Part shown: in pieces, positions 1-6,789 of the stretch
Layout: every line of letters starts with the position of its first letter
How positions within the stretch are numbered: the first letter of the stretch is position 1
NCBI GenBank assembly: GCA_964472265.1
Contig: CAYYJO010000067.1
Location: 1-11,302, forward strand
Length of the DNA stretch: 11,302 nt
Direction: 5' to 3'
DNA from: JAGNLA01 sp964472265
Lineage (GTDB): Bacteria; Caldisericota; Caldisericia; JAAYUI01
The notes under the pieces: generated by a model
What the model saw: the letters and a program-made list of their open reading frames with translations, nothing else
Told to the model about the DNA's origin: nothing
The model's database searches: none
Position numbers and translations under genes: made by a program

Positions 1-828
1 TGGCCTTGAGAGTTGACCAGGGCGTGATCCTGACTCACCGAAGGTGGTGATGAGGTTTCCGTCTGCCGAGAAGATTTGGACTTTGTTTGCAATGCAGTCT
101 GTGACTACAATTCTTGTGTCGATGACATTGATGCCAAAGTATGATCCCTGTCCAAAGCTCTTTTCGTACTCGCCTGTTGCGACGTTGTAGACGTGAACTT
201 TTCCAGCCATCGGATCGGTGACGAAAAGCTTTCCGCCACTGACGCAAACGCCTTCAGGCTCGAGCATCATGCCTGGATCGGTACCGTATCCGCCCAAAGT
301 CTGTACAACTTTGCCGGTAAGGTCAGCAACGACGATGTTTCCGGCGCCGGTGTTGGCGATGTACATCTTGCCGCCATCAACCCAGATGCCGTTTGCATGC
401 CTGAGAGCCATGTTTCCGTTTGCATCGGTAATGATCAGTTCGGCTTCATAACCTTCAGACTCCGCCTTGTTTGATCTGACCAAAACCTTGCCCTGTGCTC
501 TGTCAAGCCAGTATATTTTTTCCTTGGCAACCGCGACTCCGCCTGGTTCGGTCATGTTCAGTTCATTGCTTCCGTACAGACCGAATGAGAACTGGGGCTT
601 TCCGCCCTTCATGACTGTCTGGATCCTGTGGTTCAGGCTGTCGACGATGTATAGCCTCAAACCTTCCTGGGCGATCCAGGTTGGACCGACAAATGTGCCG
701 TCCGGAGCTTCCTTGCCGATGTTTGTGACGCCGAAGCTGCTGGCGGCTTCTGTCCTGCCTGGTGCAATCGTCAACGATGCAGGGATTACCAGCATCATAC
801 AGATTGCCATCAGTAACATTTTCTTCAT
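1..828 (-). CDS. Secreted NHL-repeat beta-propeller protein, C-terminus outside window
   Basis: The reading frame is open from the ATG at 828 to the left edge (276 residues seen), so the C-terminus is missing. A ribosome site AAGGGG lies 6 bases before the ATG. The N-terminus MKKMLLMAICMMLVIP followed by a small-residue stretch ending in TEA is a typical Sec signal peptide, so the protein is probably exported. The rest repeats the NHL pattern: a GPTWIA / EPGGVAVA / HANGIWVD / EPEGVCV type segment, then LYIVDSLNHRIQ, IYWLDRAQGKV, MYIANTGAGNIVV and LFVTDPMAGKVHVY, about every 45-50 residues. NHL propellers usually serve as binding or scaffold domains; no catalytic site is visible. The plus-strand protein at 7198 also begins with such a propeller and then carries extra domains, so the missing C-terminus here could also hold another domain. 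The specific function is unknown. Confidence 0.88.
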   Translation of the reverse strand, partial: MKKMLLMAICMMLVIPASLTIAPGRTEAASSFGVTNIGKEAPDGTFVGPTWIAQEGLRLYIVDSLNHRIQTVMKGGKPQFSFGLYGSNELNMTEPGGVAVAKEKIYWLDRAQGKVLVRSNKAESEGYEAELIITDANGNMALRHANGIWVDGGKMYIANTGAGNIVVADLTGKVVQTLGGYGTDPGMMLEPEGVCVSGGKLFVTDPMAGKVHVYNVATGEYEKSFGQGSYFGINVIDTRIVVTDCIANKVQIFSADGNLITTFGESGSRPGQLSRP

Positions 829-877
829 ATCCGACCCCTTAAAATTGGAATAAATACGCTTTGCTATTGTATTGCGA

Positions 878-905
878 AGTATAGGGCGGGTATGGTTAAA
901 CTCAA
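878..905 (-). promoter_or_regulatory. Sigma-70-type promoter for the NHL-repeat gene
   Basis: On the minus strand, TTGAGT (900-905) is followed by a 16-base spacer and TATACT (878-883). That is 4/6 and 5/6 matches to the bacterial consensus. The predicted start of transcription near 871 gives a leader of about 43 bases before the ATG at 828. Assignment is by motif only. Confidence 0.55.
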
Positions 906-975
906 TGTGATAAAGATTAGGGTAACCTTAAGAAGATGAAGGTTTTCTTTATGTTTGGCAGTTCTAAGGATTATC

Positions 976-999
976 CCAGCCAGTTTTTAACCTGGCAGG
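976..999 (-). terminator. Hairpin directly after the DUF3795 gene stop, possible terminator
   Basis: CCTGCCAG (992-999) and CTGGCTGG (976-983), read on the minus strand, pair over 7 of 8 positions around an 8-base A-rich loop. The hairpin starts at the base after the stop codon of the minus-strand DUF3795 gene. No clear U-tract follows on the minus strand, so this is either a weak terminator or a 3'-end stabilising structure. Confidence 0.4.
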
Positions 1000-1344
1000 T
1001 CAAAGAGTGGATTTTATTTGATCAAGCCTTGTTTTTCCCTGTGGAATGAACTGGGCATAGTCTGCCAGAGTTTTGCAGGTGTCGTACTCCTTGCAGTGGG
1101 CGCAGTTGTCGTGACCCTTGCCTGTGGCGCAGAGCCTGAGTTCACATTTGGTGCAGAAACTGAAGTGGCCGTCTTTTGCGGTGCAGCCCTTGCAGTTGAT
1201 GTCCCCAGGTTTAAAGTTGCCCTGATGTATTTCAGACCATTTCTTGGCTGTCTCAGCCCTTAGGTTGTTGTCATTTGCAACAGTTGCCCTGTAGGCTTCG
1301 CACTCAAGACAATTCAATCCACAGCAGGATATTTTTTCTTCCAT
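1000..1344 (-). CDS. DUF3795-type cysteine-rich protein
   Basis: A 114-residue protein with 12 cysteines in clusters: ISCCGLNCLEC at the N-terminus, then NCKGC, FCTKCELRLC, NCAHC and a final TC. This arrangement and length match the DUF3795 family, small cytoplasmic proteins thought to bind zinc or an iron-sulfur cluster; their function is not established. No signal peptide or membrane segment is seen. I chose the ATG at 1344. A TTG at 1371 is in frame, but it lies between the -35 and -10 elements of a near-consensus promoter (1351-1378), which places the transcript start at or next to the ATG. The message therefore appears leaderless. The gene lies downstream of the ROK kinase gene on the same strand (38 bases away) but seems to have its own promoter. 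Confidence 0.85.
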   Translation of the reverse strand: MEEKISCCGLNCLECEAYRATVANDNNLRAETAKKWSEIHQGNFKPGDINCKGCTAKDGHFSFCTKCELRLCATGKGHDNCAHCKEYDTCKTLADYAQFIPQGKTRLDQIKSTL

Positions 1345-1350
1345 GCCTCG

Positions 1351-1378
1351 ATTATAAAGGAATACTCTCAACAGTCAA
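1351..1378 (-). promoter_or_regulatory. Near-consensus promoter giving a probable leaderless mRNA
   Basis: On the minus strand, TTGACT (1373-1378), a 16-base spacer and TATAAT (1351-1356) precede the DUF3795 start codon. Only 6 bases (CGAGGC) separate the -10 box from the ATG at 1344, so transcription should begin at about the A of the ATG. The elements lie just after the stop codon of the ROK gene. Confidence 0.65.
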
Positions 1379-1382
1379 ACTA

Positions 1383-2225
1383 TCACCCATGAATAACAGC
1401 GTTTATCGCTCCACCTATCAGGCAACCATCATCCCCAAGATTTGAAATTTTCACGATCTCATCCGGTTCTCTCGGGAGGCATAGGTTTTTTATCAGATGT
1501 GGAGAGATTCTCGACCACAAAACATCCCACGATTTGGTGAAGCTGCCACCGACGATTACAGCCTCGGGATCAAAAGCGTTTATGAGGTTGGCTATTCCAA
1601 CACCATTCCACTTTGCGACCCACTCAACGTGCTTTAGGGCTGCATCATCACCGAGTCTGGCTGCCTGAAAAACATCCGGTGCAGAAAGTCCATGGCTGGA
1701 AAAATAAAGACCGGATGCCACCACGTTCCAGCAACCCAACCTTCCGCAGTTGCATGGAAATTTGTCAGGAACAAGCGACATGTGACCCACTTCGCCAGCC
1801 AGCCCGTTTGCGCCATCCACTACCTTGCCGTCCAGCACAAAAGCACCACCAATACCGGTCGAAATGGTCAGGTAAATGAAGTTTTTCAAACCCTTTGCCC
1901 CGCCGAAGTTCATTTCAGCAAGAGCTGCAGCCTTGCAGTCGTGGATGAGTCTGGTTTTTACTCCAAATTTTTTGAACATGGTTTCCGAGAATGGAAAATC
2001 AACAATCTCCTGACTTGTGAGGTTGATGAAATGCCCCGTCTTTGGGTTGATGAGTCCTGCAACAGACACGCCAACAGTGTAATTTATGCCTTTAAGTATT
2101 TGGCCAAGTATTTCGACCAGCTCGAACGGATCTTTTGGTGATGGGATGGTTTGCCGGTTTGTTACGGTTCCGCCTTCAACATCGGCTATTTTTAAGTTGG
2201 TGCCACCGAAATCGACAGCCAGCAT
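1383..2225 (-). CDS. ROK-family sugar kinase (probable glucokinase)
   Basis: ROK kinases phosphorylate hexoses with ATP. The 280-residue protein shows the N-terminal phosphate loop DFGGTN (5-10), the second ATP motif STGIGG (122-127), the sugar-contact GEVGH (144-148), and a zinc-type motif CNCGRLGC (158-165). The catalytic aspartate is D96 in LIHDCKAAALAE. Two positions differ from the usual ROK pattern: the residue before D96 is His, not the common Asn, and the residue two after the last zinc Cys is Asn (N167), not the common Glu. These could shift sugar choice or activity. The ATG is 3 bases after the stop of the cupin Pgi gene, so the two are translationally coupled, which supports a role supplying glucose 6-phosphate to that isomerase. 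No helix-turn-helix domain is present, so it is a kinase-type rather than a repressor-type ROK protein. Substrate is inferred from context. Confidence 0.87.
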   Translation of the reverse strand: MLAVDFGGTNLKIADVEGGTVTNRQTIPSPKDPFELVEILGQILKGINYTVGVSVAGLINPKTGHFINLTSQEIVDFPFSETMFKKFGVKTRLIHDCKAAALAEMNFGGAKGLKNFIYLTISTGIGGAFVLDGKVVDGANGLAGEVGHMSLVPDKFPCNCGRLGCWNVVASGLYFSSHGLSAPDVFQAARLGDDAALKHVEWVAKWNGVGIANLINAFDPEAVIVGGSFTKSWDVLWSRISPHLIKNLCLPREPDEIVKISNLGDDGCLIGGAINAVIHG

Positions 2226-2228
2226 AGC

Positions 2229-2981
2229 CTAAAAGGTTGCGCAGGTTTCAGGGAAATTGAGACACTTGAAGCGTTTAGGGTCAGCCTCAAGGTTTTCGTA
2301 AAGCGTGCCGGAAAGACCGAAAATCAAAGGCATGTCGCCAGGCTCGATGATCCTGAGCTTGGGGTGCTTTTTGTAGTTTGCGTTTTCAATCCAGTGACTG
2401 CCGGTTTCATCCTCGATATAGAGCCAGGAGCCGCCCTTGTGATCCTTGATGGAGCCGTAGTTTGATGTGCACATTGACGAAACCATGTCGCTGACGACAA
2501 GGAAATCACTTGTGGCATTGATGGTGATGTGACCGTAGCCTGGGGGCATCAGCACTTTTGTGCCGGCGTCTGCTTCGATTGCAACGGAGTCCATGAAGTT
2601 TTCGTCCTGGAGAAGGAATATGGCTTTGCCGTAAACAACCTCGTAAATTTCAGGATATTCCTCGTCGCCTGCAGCAACCCTGCTGTGATAGTGGCCAACT
2701 GTTTTTATGAACTCTTTGCCGATCTTGCCTGGCCTGATAACGGTCAGATCGTACCTGAGATGGTGCGTTTCAAACTTCTGCCTGTCTGCTTCAAGCGACA
2801 AGCCGGTGTACATCCAGTAAAGGACTTCATCCGGGTTGCCTTCACATTCGGCGTAACAATGGCAGGCGGCATTTCTTGTGCGGGTTGATGGTCCCTTGTA
2901 ATTCGGAATCTCCGGGAACTCAAGTTTTCCGGTCGCTTGGTCAAAAATAACGTCAAATCCTACATTTGCTTTGAGATTCAT
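2229..2981 (-). CDS. pgiA: Cupin-type glucose-6-phosphate isomerase
   Basis: Interconverts glucose 6-phosphate and fructose 6-phosphate (EC 5.3.1.9) with a metal-dependent cupin fold unrelated to the common PGI/SIS fold. This type was first described in Pyrococcus and Thermococcus and also occurs in some bacteria. The key motif TVGHYH (94-99) supplies two His ligands, PEIYEVVYG supplies Glu111, and PPGYGHITIN supplies His151, matching the H-H-E-H metal site of the family. The length, 250 residues, is longer than the archaeal enzymes (about 190), with extra N- and C-terminal parts. I chose ATG 2981 (GGAGG four bases upstream) over the TTG one codon before it. It is the first gene of a two-gene unit with the ROK kinase, behind the promoter at 3000-3027. 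Confidence 0.9.
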   Translation of the reverse strand: MNLKANVGFDVIFDQATGKLEFPEIPNYKGPSTRTRNAACHCYAECEGNPDEVLYWMYTGLSLEADRQKFETHHLRYDLTVIRPGKIGKEFIKTVGHYHSRVAAGDEEYPEIYEVVYGKAIFLLQDENFMDSVAIEADAGTKVLMPPGYGHITINATSDFLVVSDMVSSMCTSNYGSIKDHKGGSWLYIEDETGSHWIENANYKKHPKLRIIEPGDMPLIFGLSGTLYENLEADPKRFKCLNFPETCATF

Positions 2982-2999
2982 CAAACCTCCAAAGACGAT

Positions 3000-3027
3000 A
3001 TGATAACGAGGTTTGGGAGGTTGTCAA
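3000..3027 (-). promoter_or_regulatory. Strong promoter for the pgi-ROK unit
   Basis: On the minus strand, a perfect -35 TTGACA (3022-3027) is followed by a 16-base spacer and TATCAT (3000-3005). Transcription should start near 2993, leaving a leader of only about 12 bases that contains the GGAGG site. It lies in the 70-base gap after the flavin reductase gene, so pgi-ROK can be transcribed separately from the dnaN operon. Confidence 0.65.
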
Positions 3028-3051
3028 ACGGGCTTTTAGTTCAGGTTTTAC

Positions 3052-3636
3052 TTATTTTGAGGAACGCTTTGGGAAAGTTTTGCCGTCCTCAAAGCCCTTA
3101 CCTACTTTCACGCCTGTGCCAAAATAGCCCATCGATCCGGTGTCATACAGGAATGGGTTTACTGTTTCAATTGATGGCTTGCCGTCTTCGAGGATTACTT
3201 CTTCGTCTGCCTTCACGTCCATAATCTCGCCGACAAAAAGCGTGTGGAGGCCAAGCTCGACAACTTGGACCAGCTTGCATTCGAGAACAACCGGAAATTC
3301 ATAAACGTAAGGTGCATCGACCAGTTCAGATTTTACCGGCGTCAGTCCCGTGTCGGCAAACTTGTCGGTGTCTCTTCCGGAAGCCATGCCGAAATAATCA
3401 GCCTCTTTGAGGTATTTGACCGATGGAATACTGACTGTGAAAGCTTTTCTGTCCAGTATGGACTGGTAGGTGTATGTGGCTTTTCTCAACGAAACATTGA
3501 TGCATGGAGGCTTTGAACAGCAGACGCCACCCCAGGCGATTGTCATTGCGTTGGGTTTGTCATCTTTGCCGTAAGTGCCAACGACCCAGACAGGTGTTGG
3601 AAAAGCGAGAACTTTTGCACCACAGGATTTTTTCAT
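3052..3636 (-). CDS. Flavin reductase / flavoredoxin-like FMN-binding protein
   Basis: A 194-residue protein of the flavin reductase-like split-barrel family, which binds FMN and often works as an electron carrier or NAD(P)H:flavin reductase. Family hallmarks are the N-terminal FPTPVWVVGTYG, then NAMTIAWGGVCCSKPPC, the strand VSLRKATYTYQSI, and FTVSIPSVKYLKEADYFG. The CCSKPPC segment is common in the flavoredoxin branch. It is cytoplasmic, with no signal peptide. The ATG overlaps the stop of the upstream dciA-like gene by four bases (ATGA), and AAGGAGG precedes it, so it is the last gene of the dnaN-recF-dciA unit. A redox protein in that position is unusual; co-transcription may be fortuitous. 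The actual substrate cannot be told from sequence. Confidence 0.85.
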   Translation of the reverse strand: MKKSCGAKVLAFPTPVWVVGTYGKDDKPNAMTIAWGGVCCSKPPCINVSLRKATYTYQSILDRKAFTVSIPSVKYLKEADYFGMASGRDTDKFADTGLTPVKSELVDAPYVYEFPVVLECKLVQVVELGLHTLFVGEIMDVKADEEVILEDGKPSIETVNPFLYDTGSMGYFGTGVKVGKGFEDGKTFPKRSSK

Positions 3637-4106
3637 GGATTCCTCCTTGAGGCTTTCCTCATTTTGTTTTGGATGGTTGCAAGCATTGCACCCATCAGCG
3701 ATTCTCTAACGTCAACCGGCGCTTCCTGTACAATGGATTCAATCCAGGCGAATTTTTTCTGTGATATTTCAATTTCGGGTTCCTTGTAGTCTGATGACGC
3801 CACTTTCTGAAGCTTCTGTTTTCTGATGACTGGCCGGAGTTTTCTGATGATCGAGTGCCCGACTGTTTCAGCAATTTTCCCAAGGATCAGCGTCTGGTTT
3901 TCATTGAGTACCGAACACCAGCTTGACGAATCGCATTCGACTATGAGTTCGTTGTTGGTGAATTCTACAGGTCGGCAGTGAATGGCGATCCTTGAACCGA
4001 CGATTTGTGGCCAGAACGGAATAGCAAACATGGCCGTGACAGATTTTCCGAGCTTCCGCCCCTTCATCGTGTCGAAAACGTCCCTGATCAGCTGCGGTTT
4101 GCCCAT
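3633..4106 (-). CDS. dciA: DUF721 / DciA-like protein
   Basis: A 157-residue protein of the DUF721 family. In bacteria without DnaC-type loaders, DciA helps load or stimulate the replicative helicase DnaB. The core (about residues 6-95) shows the family pattern: FWPQIVGSRIAIHCRP, then LIVECDSSSWCSVLNEN, then a helical segment ending in RKLRPVI. The C-terminal 60 residues are charged and unassigned. The start overlaps the 3' end of recF by 19 bases and the stop overlaps the flavin reductase start by four, so it is tightly coupled to both. The order dnaN-recF-DUF721 is also found in actinobacteria and other phyla, which supports the call. No strong ribosome site is visible, in keeping with coupled translation. 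Confidence 0.82.
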   Translation of the reverse strand: MGKPQLIRDVFDTMKGRKLGKSVTAMFAIPFWPQIVGSRIAIHCRPVEFTNNELIVECDSSSWCSVLNENQTLILGKIAETVGHSIIRKLRPVIRKQKLQKVASSDYKEPEIEISQKKFAWIESIVQEAPVDVRESLMGAMLATIQNKMRKASRRNP

Positions 4107-5104
4107 TTGTCCGACTCTATCAGTGTATATTCTCCTTCAGGTGGCTTCTGGGCGCATGTGATGAAAACTTGCCTGAACTGGTTCATCTGCTTCAGGGCAT
4201 CCTGAGACCTGCCCTCGTCGAGTTCACCGAACAGGTCATCGGCCAGAATGACTGGTTCAACCATTGTTTTTTGCCTTATCAGCCTTGCCTGGGCGAGCTT
4301 GAGAATGAGGGTTACTCTCCTTGCCTCGCCTGTTGATGCGAACCTGTCCACCTGGTGACCGTTAAGGTTCAAGGCCCAGTCGTCCTTGTGTGGGCCAAGA
4401 ACGGTTTGTTCCCTCGCCTGTTCCTGGGCGAATGCTTTGGAAAACTCAGCTTTTGAAAGCACGCCTCTGAGTGTGCATGAAAAACTCAGGCTTTCTTCTG
4501 AAATGAATTCGGTGATGGACGAGGCAACCTCTTCCCTGATTTTTCTCAGTTGGGTGCCAAGGGTTATGATTGATTCAGTCAGCACTTCCAGCAAATCCCG
4601 TCCGCCAGAACCCGACTTGAGCCACGCATTCCTCTCGGTCAGCGTTGACCTGTACTCAGAAATTGTGCCTGCCCATGTTGGATTGATCTGGCTTGCCGTG
4701 TCATCGAGGAACTCACGTCTGGCTGACGGTGGGCCGGTCGAAATAAGCGAAGTTGATGGAGTGACCGCCACCATTTTAAAATTTTCAACAAGCTCTCTGG
4801 ATGACCGAACGGGCTTGTCATTGATCCTTACAGTTTTTCTGCCATCCCATTCAATCGAGGAGACAAGGCTTTTTTCGCCCTCAAGTCTTGCCCTTGAGCC
4901 GAAACATGTTTGGCCAAAAGTCGGAATTTCCATATCCTTTGCGCCAATAACCGACCTTGCGCGAAGACAATAGCCGATTGCCTCAAGCATCGATGTCTTG
5001 CCTGTGGCATTGTTACCAAAGACAACGGTTGCGCCGGCATTGAACTGGAAAGTGCGTGTGCCAAGTAACCGGAAGTTTGTGGTTTGAAGCTCGGTAACGA
5101 TCAA
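4088..5104 (-). CDS. recF: DNA replication and repair protein RecF
   Basis: RecF is an SMC-like ATPase that, with RecO and RecR, loads RecA at single-strand gaps and stalled forks. The 338 residues (family about 360) contain the Walker A loop GNNATGKT (30-37) after the typical TTNFRLL start, the RecF-like SARREFLD region, the signature STGEARR near the C-terminus, and Walker B VILADDLFGELDE. The signature has Glu-Ala where many RecF proteins have Gln-Gln, a modest change. The start codon is TTG, overlapping the dnaN stop as TTGA. No in-frame ATG occurs before the Walker A loop and no clear ribosome site precedes the TTG, so translation probably depends on re-initiation after dnaN. It is followed by overlapping dciA. 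Confidence 0.93.
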   Translation of the reverse strand: MIVTELQTTNFRLLGTRTFQFNAGATVVFGNNATGKTSMLEAIGYCLRARSVIGAKDMEIPTFGQTCFGSRARLEGEKSLVSSIEWDGRKTVRINDKPVRSSRELVENFKMVAVTPSTSLISTGPPSARREFLDDTASQINPTWAGTISEYRSTLTERNAWLKSGSGGRDLLEVLTESIITLGTQLRKIREEVASSITEFISEESLSFSCTLRGVLSKAEFSKAFAQEQAREQTVLGPHKDDWALNLNGHQVDRFASTGEARRVTLILKLAQARLIRQKTMVEPVILADDLFGELDEGRSQDALKQMNQFRQVFITCAQKPPEGEYTLIESDKWANRS

Positions 5105-6198
5105 CGCAGTGACATCAAAATGTAACGATAGGAGTCGTCTGCTTCAGCCTGAACGAGGATCGGGTGGAGGACGCCGTTGAGGTTGAGCTGGACTCTCGGG
5201 CCATCGACACCCTTGATGCCGTCGATGAGCTTTCTGATGTCGAAGCTGAGTTCGATTTCGCCACCACTGGTTTCGGACGGGAACTTTTCCTCGACTTCGC
5301 CGAGTTCGGGTGCGATTCCCTTGCAGACAACTTCGTTTTCCTTGATTACAAACGTGACCTTTTTTGAGCCCTGACGAACGATGATGTTTACCCTTGAGAG
5401 GGAATCCATGATCTGCTTTTTGTCACAAACCAGCTTGTATTCGAATTTATTCGGGATGATCTGTCTGTAAGGCGGGTAGTTACCGTCGATGAGCCTGCTG
5501 ACAACGTCGACTTTTCCAAAGCCAAAACCCATTTGTGTTGGCGAGAAGGTTAGTTCAACATTGCCTGTGTCACCTTCGCCGATAAGCCTGGCAAGGTTGC
5601 GCCAGATGGTTCCGGCAACGATTGCCTCAACGTCTGGAGCATTTGGAACCGGAATCTGGCAGATTGAGAGCCTGATGCCGTCAGTGCCGACAAGGTTGAG
5701 GTTCTGGTCTTTGATGGTTATGAGGGCGCCAAGCATCTCCCTCTTGTCTTCCATGCGTTCCGAGAGGGCGGGTGTGACTTTTTCGACAATGGAGAGCAGC
5801 ATGTCACGGTCAACGTTTATCTTGTCACCCGAAGAAACGTTCGGGATTCTCGGGTAGTCGCTGCCGTCGGCGCAGTTGAGGGTTACTCGTGTGCCGCCGG
5901 AATGAATGACCATCTGTCCCTGGGTGGGCATGTTGATTTCAATGTTTTCTTCCGGGAGGTTGCCAAGGAGTTCGGTGAAGATTCTTGAAGGAACCGTTGT
6001 TTGTCCCGGTTGATCAACCTTTGCGGCAATCTTGAACGAAACCCATGACTCCATGTCCGAGGCCGTGAGCCTGACACCGTTTTCATCAGCTTCAATGAGG
6101 ATGTTTCCCAGCAACTGGATGGATGGATTTTTGGGAACTACGGTCGAAACCGCGAGCGTTGCTTCAACGAGTTCAGATTTGTTCGCTTCAAACTTCAT
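5101..6198 (-). CDS. dnaN: DNA polymerase III beta subunit (sliding clamp)
   Basis: The ring clamp that tethers the replicative polymerase to DNA. The protein has 365 residues, the normal length for three clamp domains. Visible family features are the N-terminal MKFEANKSELVEA, IQLLGNILIEADENGVRLTASDMES, the middle-domain LVGTDGIRLSICQIP and LIDGNYPPYRQIIPN, and the C-terminal HPILVQAEADDSYRYILMSLR. The end ILMSLR takes the place of the more usual LMPMR ending that forms part of the peptide-binding pocket. I chose ATG 6198, which has GGAGG five bases upstream, over a TTG four codons earlier that lies inside the ribosome-site region. It is first in the operon dnaN-recF-dciA-flavin reductase. 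dnaA is not adjacent, as the next gene upstream is divergent. Confidence 0.96.
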   Translation of the reverse strand: MKFEANKSELVEATLAVSTVVPKNPSIQLLGNILIEADENGVRLTASDMESWVSFKIAAKVDQPGQTTVPSRIFTELLGNLPEENIEINMPTQGQMVIHSGGTRVTLNCADGSDYPRIPNVSSGDKINVDRDMLLSIVEKVTPALSERMEDKREMLGALITIKDQNLNLVGTDGIRLSICQIPVPNAPDVEAIVAGTIWRNLARLIGEGDTGNVELTFSPTQMGFGFGKVDVVSRLIDGNYPPYRQIIPNKFEYKLVCDKKQIMDSLSRVNIIVRQGSKKVTFVIKENEVVCKGIAPELGEVEEKFPSETSGGEIELSFDIRKLIDGIKGVDGPRVQLNLNGVLHPILVQAEADDSYRYILMSLR

Positions 6199-6218
6199 TG
6201 ATACCTCCAAGTCAAATC

Positions 6219-6247
6219 ATTATAAGGGAATCGGGGGAAACCCTCAA
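6219..6247 (-). promoter_or_regulatory. Promoter of the dnaN-recF operon
   Basis: On the minus strand, TTGAGG (6242-6247), a 17-base spacer and a perfect TATAAT (6219-6224) precede dnaN. The predicted start near 6212 leaves a short leader of about 14 bases holding GGAGG. It lies in the divergent gap shared with the plus-strand unit. Confidence 0.65.
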
Positions 6248-6306
6248 GTGCCAAAAGGAGGTTATCTCACTGACTCAAATATTTACCTTCATTTAACAGC
6301 AATTGC

Positions 6307-6334
6307 TTGCAGCCTTGAATGGTGGTTGTAGAAT
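6307..6334 (+). promoter_or_regulatory. Candidate promoter for the plus-strand redox unit
   Basis: TTGCAG (6307-6312), a 16-base spacer and TAGAAT (6329-6334) would start transcription near 6341. The -35 match is weak and the -10 fair. If correct, the in-frame ATG at 6333 lies inside the -10 box and cannot be the start codon, which favours ATG 6360. Confidence 0.35.
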
Positions 6335-6359
6335 GCTGACAAAGGATGGTTTTCATAGT

Positions 6360-6776
6360 ATGAATAGAAATGTAGTTTTCGGAATAGTTCTCGCTCTCGT
6401 TGTTACAGCAGTATTTGTAACACTCGTTTTTGTTTACACCGGCAAGGGTCATTCTCTTGCAAGCGCGGTTGACGGATCGTCCTGCACGGGTGACCCGGCA
6501 TCATGTTCAATGGAAGGTTCAGGTTGCTCTGAGTCTTCAGCTGGCTGTTCATCAGGTTCAACCTCATGCGGTGGCGGCGGATCATCAGCTTACTATGATC
6601 CAAATGTTGACTATGGAAAGATTGAAAAAGACGCTGTGGCCTTCTACGCTCAGAAGACCGGCGACAACGCTGTTATGGCAAAAGCCTTCGGCATCGGTAC
6701 AGTGACTGTTGTCATCTACAAGGACAGTAAGGTCATGGAAAAGTACAGATACGAAAACGGCAATTTTGTAAAATAG
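6360..6776 (+). CDS. Membrane-anchored protein with CX6C cysteine repeat
   Basis: I do not recognise this 138-residue protein. It begins with a hydrophobic segment (about residues 5-26), an uncleaved anchor or signal sequence, so the rest is probably outside the cytoplasmic membrane. A Gly/Ser-rich linker then carries five cysteines at residues 42, 49, 56, 63 and 70, each exactly seven apart (CX6C four times), followed by GGGGSS. The C-terminal part (about 75-138) is a small folded domain with KIEKDAVAFYAQKTGD, then TVTVVIYKDSKVMEKYRYENG, a beta-hairpin-like end; no known family is evident. Regular cysteines suggest metal binding, disulfides or lipid/haem-free thiol chemistry, but this is inference. 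ATG 6360 is preferred (AAAGGA upstream, though 13 bases away); ATG 6333 would add nine residues. It is first in a unit with the genes at 6790 and 7198. Confidence 0.7.
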   Translation: MNRNVVFGIVLALVVTAVFVTLVFVYTGKGHSLASAVDGSSCTGDPASCSMEGSGCSESSAGCSSGSTSCGGGGSSAYYDPNVDYGKIEKDAVAFYAQKTGDNAVMAKAFGIGTVTVVIYKDSKVMEKYRYENGNFVK

Positions 6777-6789
6777 ACAAAGGATTGCG

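Noticed and set aside
924..944. AACCTT/AAGGTT inverted repeat as a plus-strand terminator
   Set aside because: It is followed by a T-rich run on the plus strand, but no plus-strand gene ends there. The stem is only six pairs and may be chance.
4386..4973. Long open frame on the plus strand opposite recF
   Set aside because: It is antisense to a clearly conserved RecF, shows no ribosome site or recognisable domain, and is explained by codon bias of the real gene.
6253..6290. A near-ideal ribosome site on the plus strand (AAAAGGAGGTTATC) in the dnaN upstream gap
   Set aside because: No ATG, GTG or TTG follows at a useful distance. The only option is a CTG opening an eight-codon frame, which is too weak to call a leader peptide.
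6199..6359. Replication origin next to dnaN
   Set aside because: I find no good DnaA boxes (TTATNCACA) in the gap, and dnaA is not adjacent.
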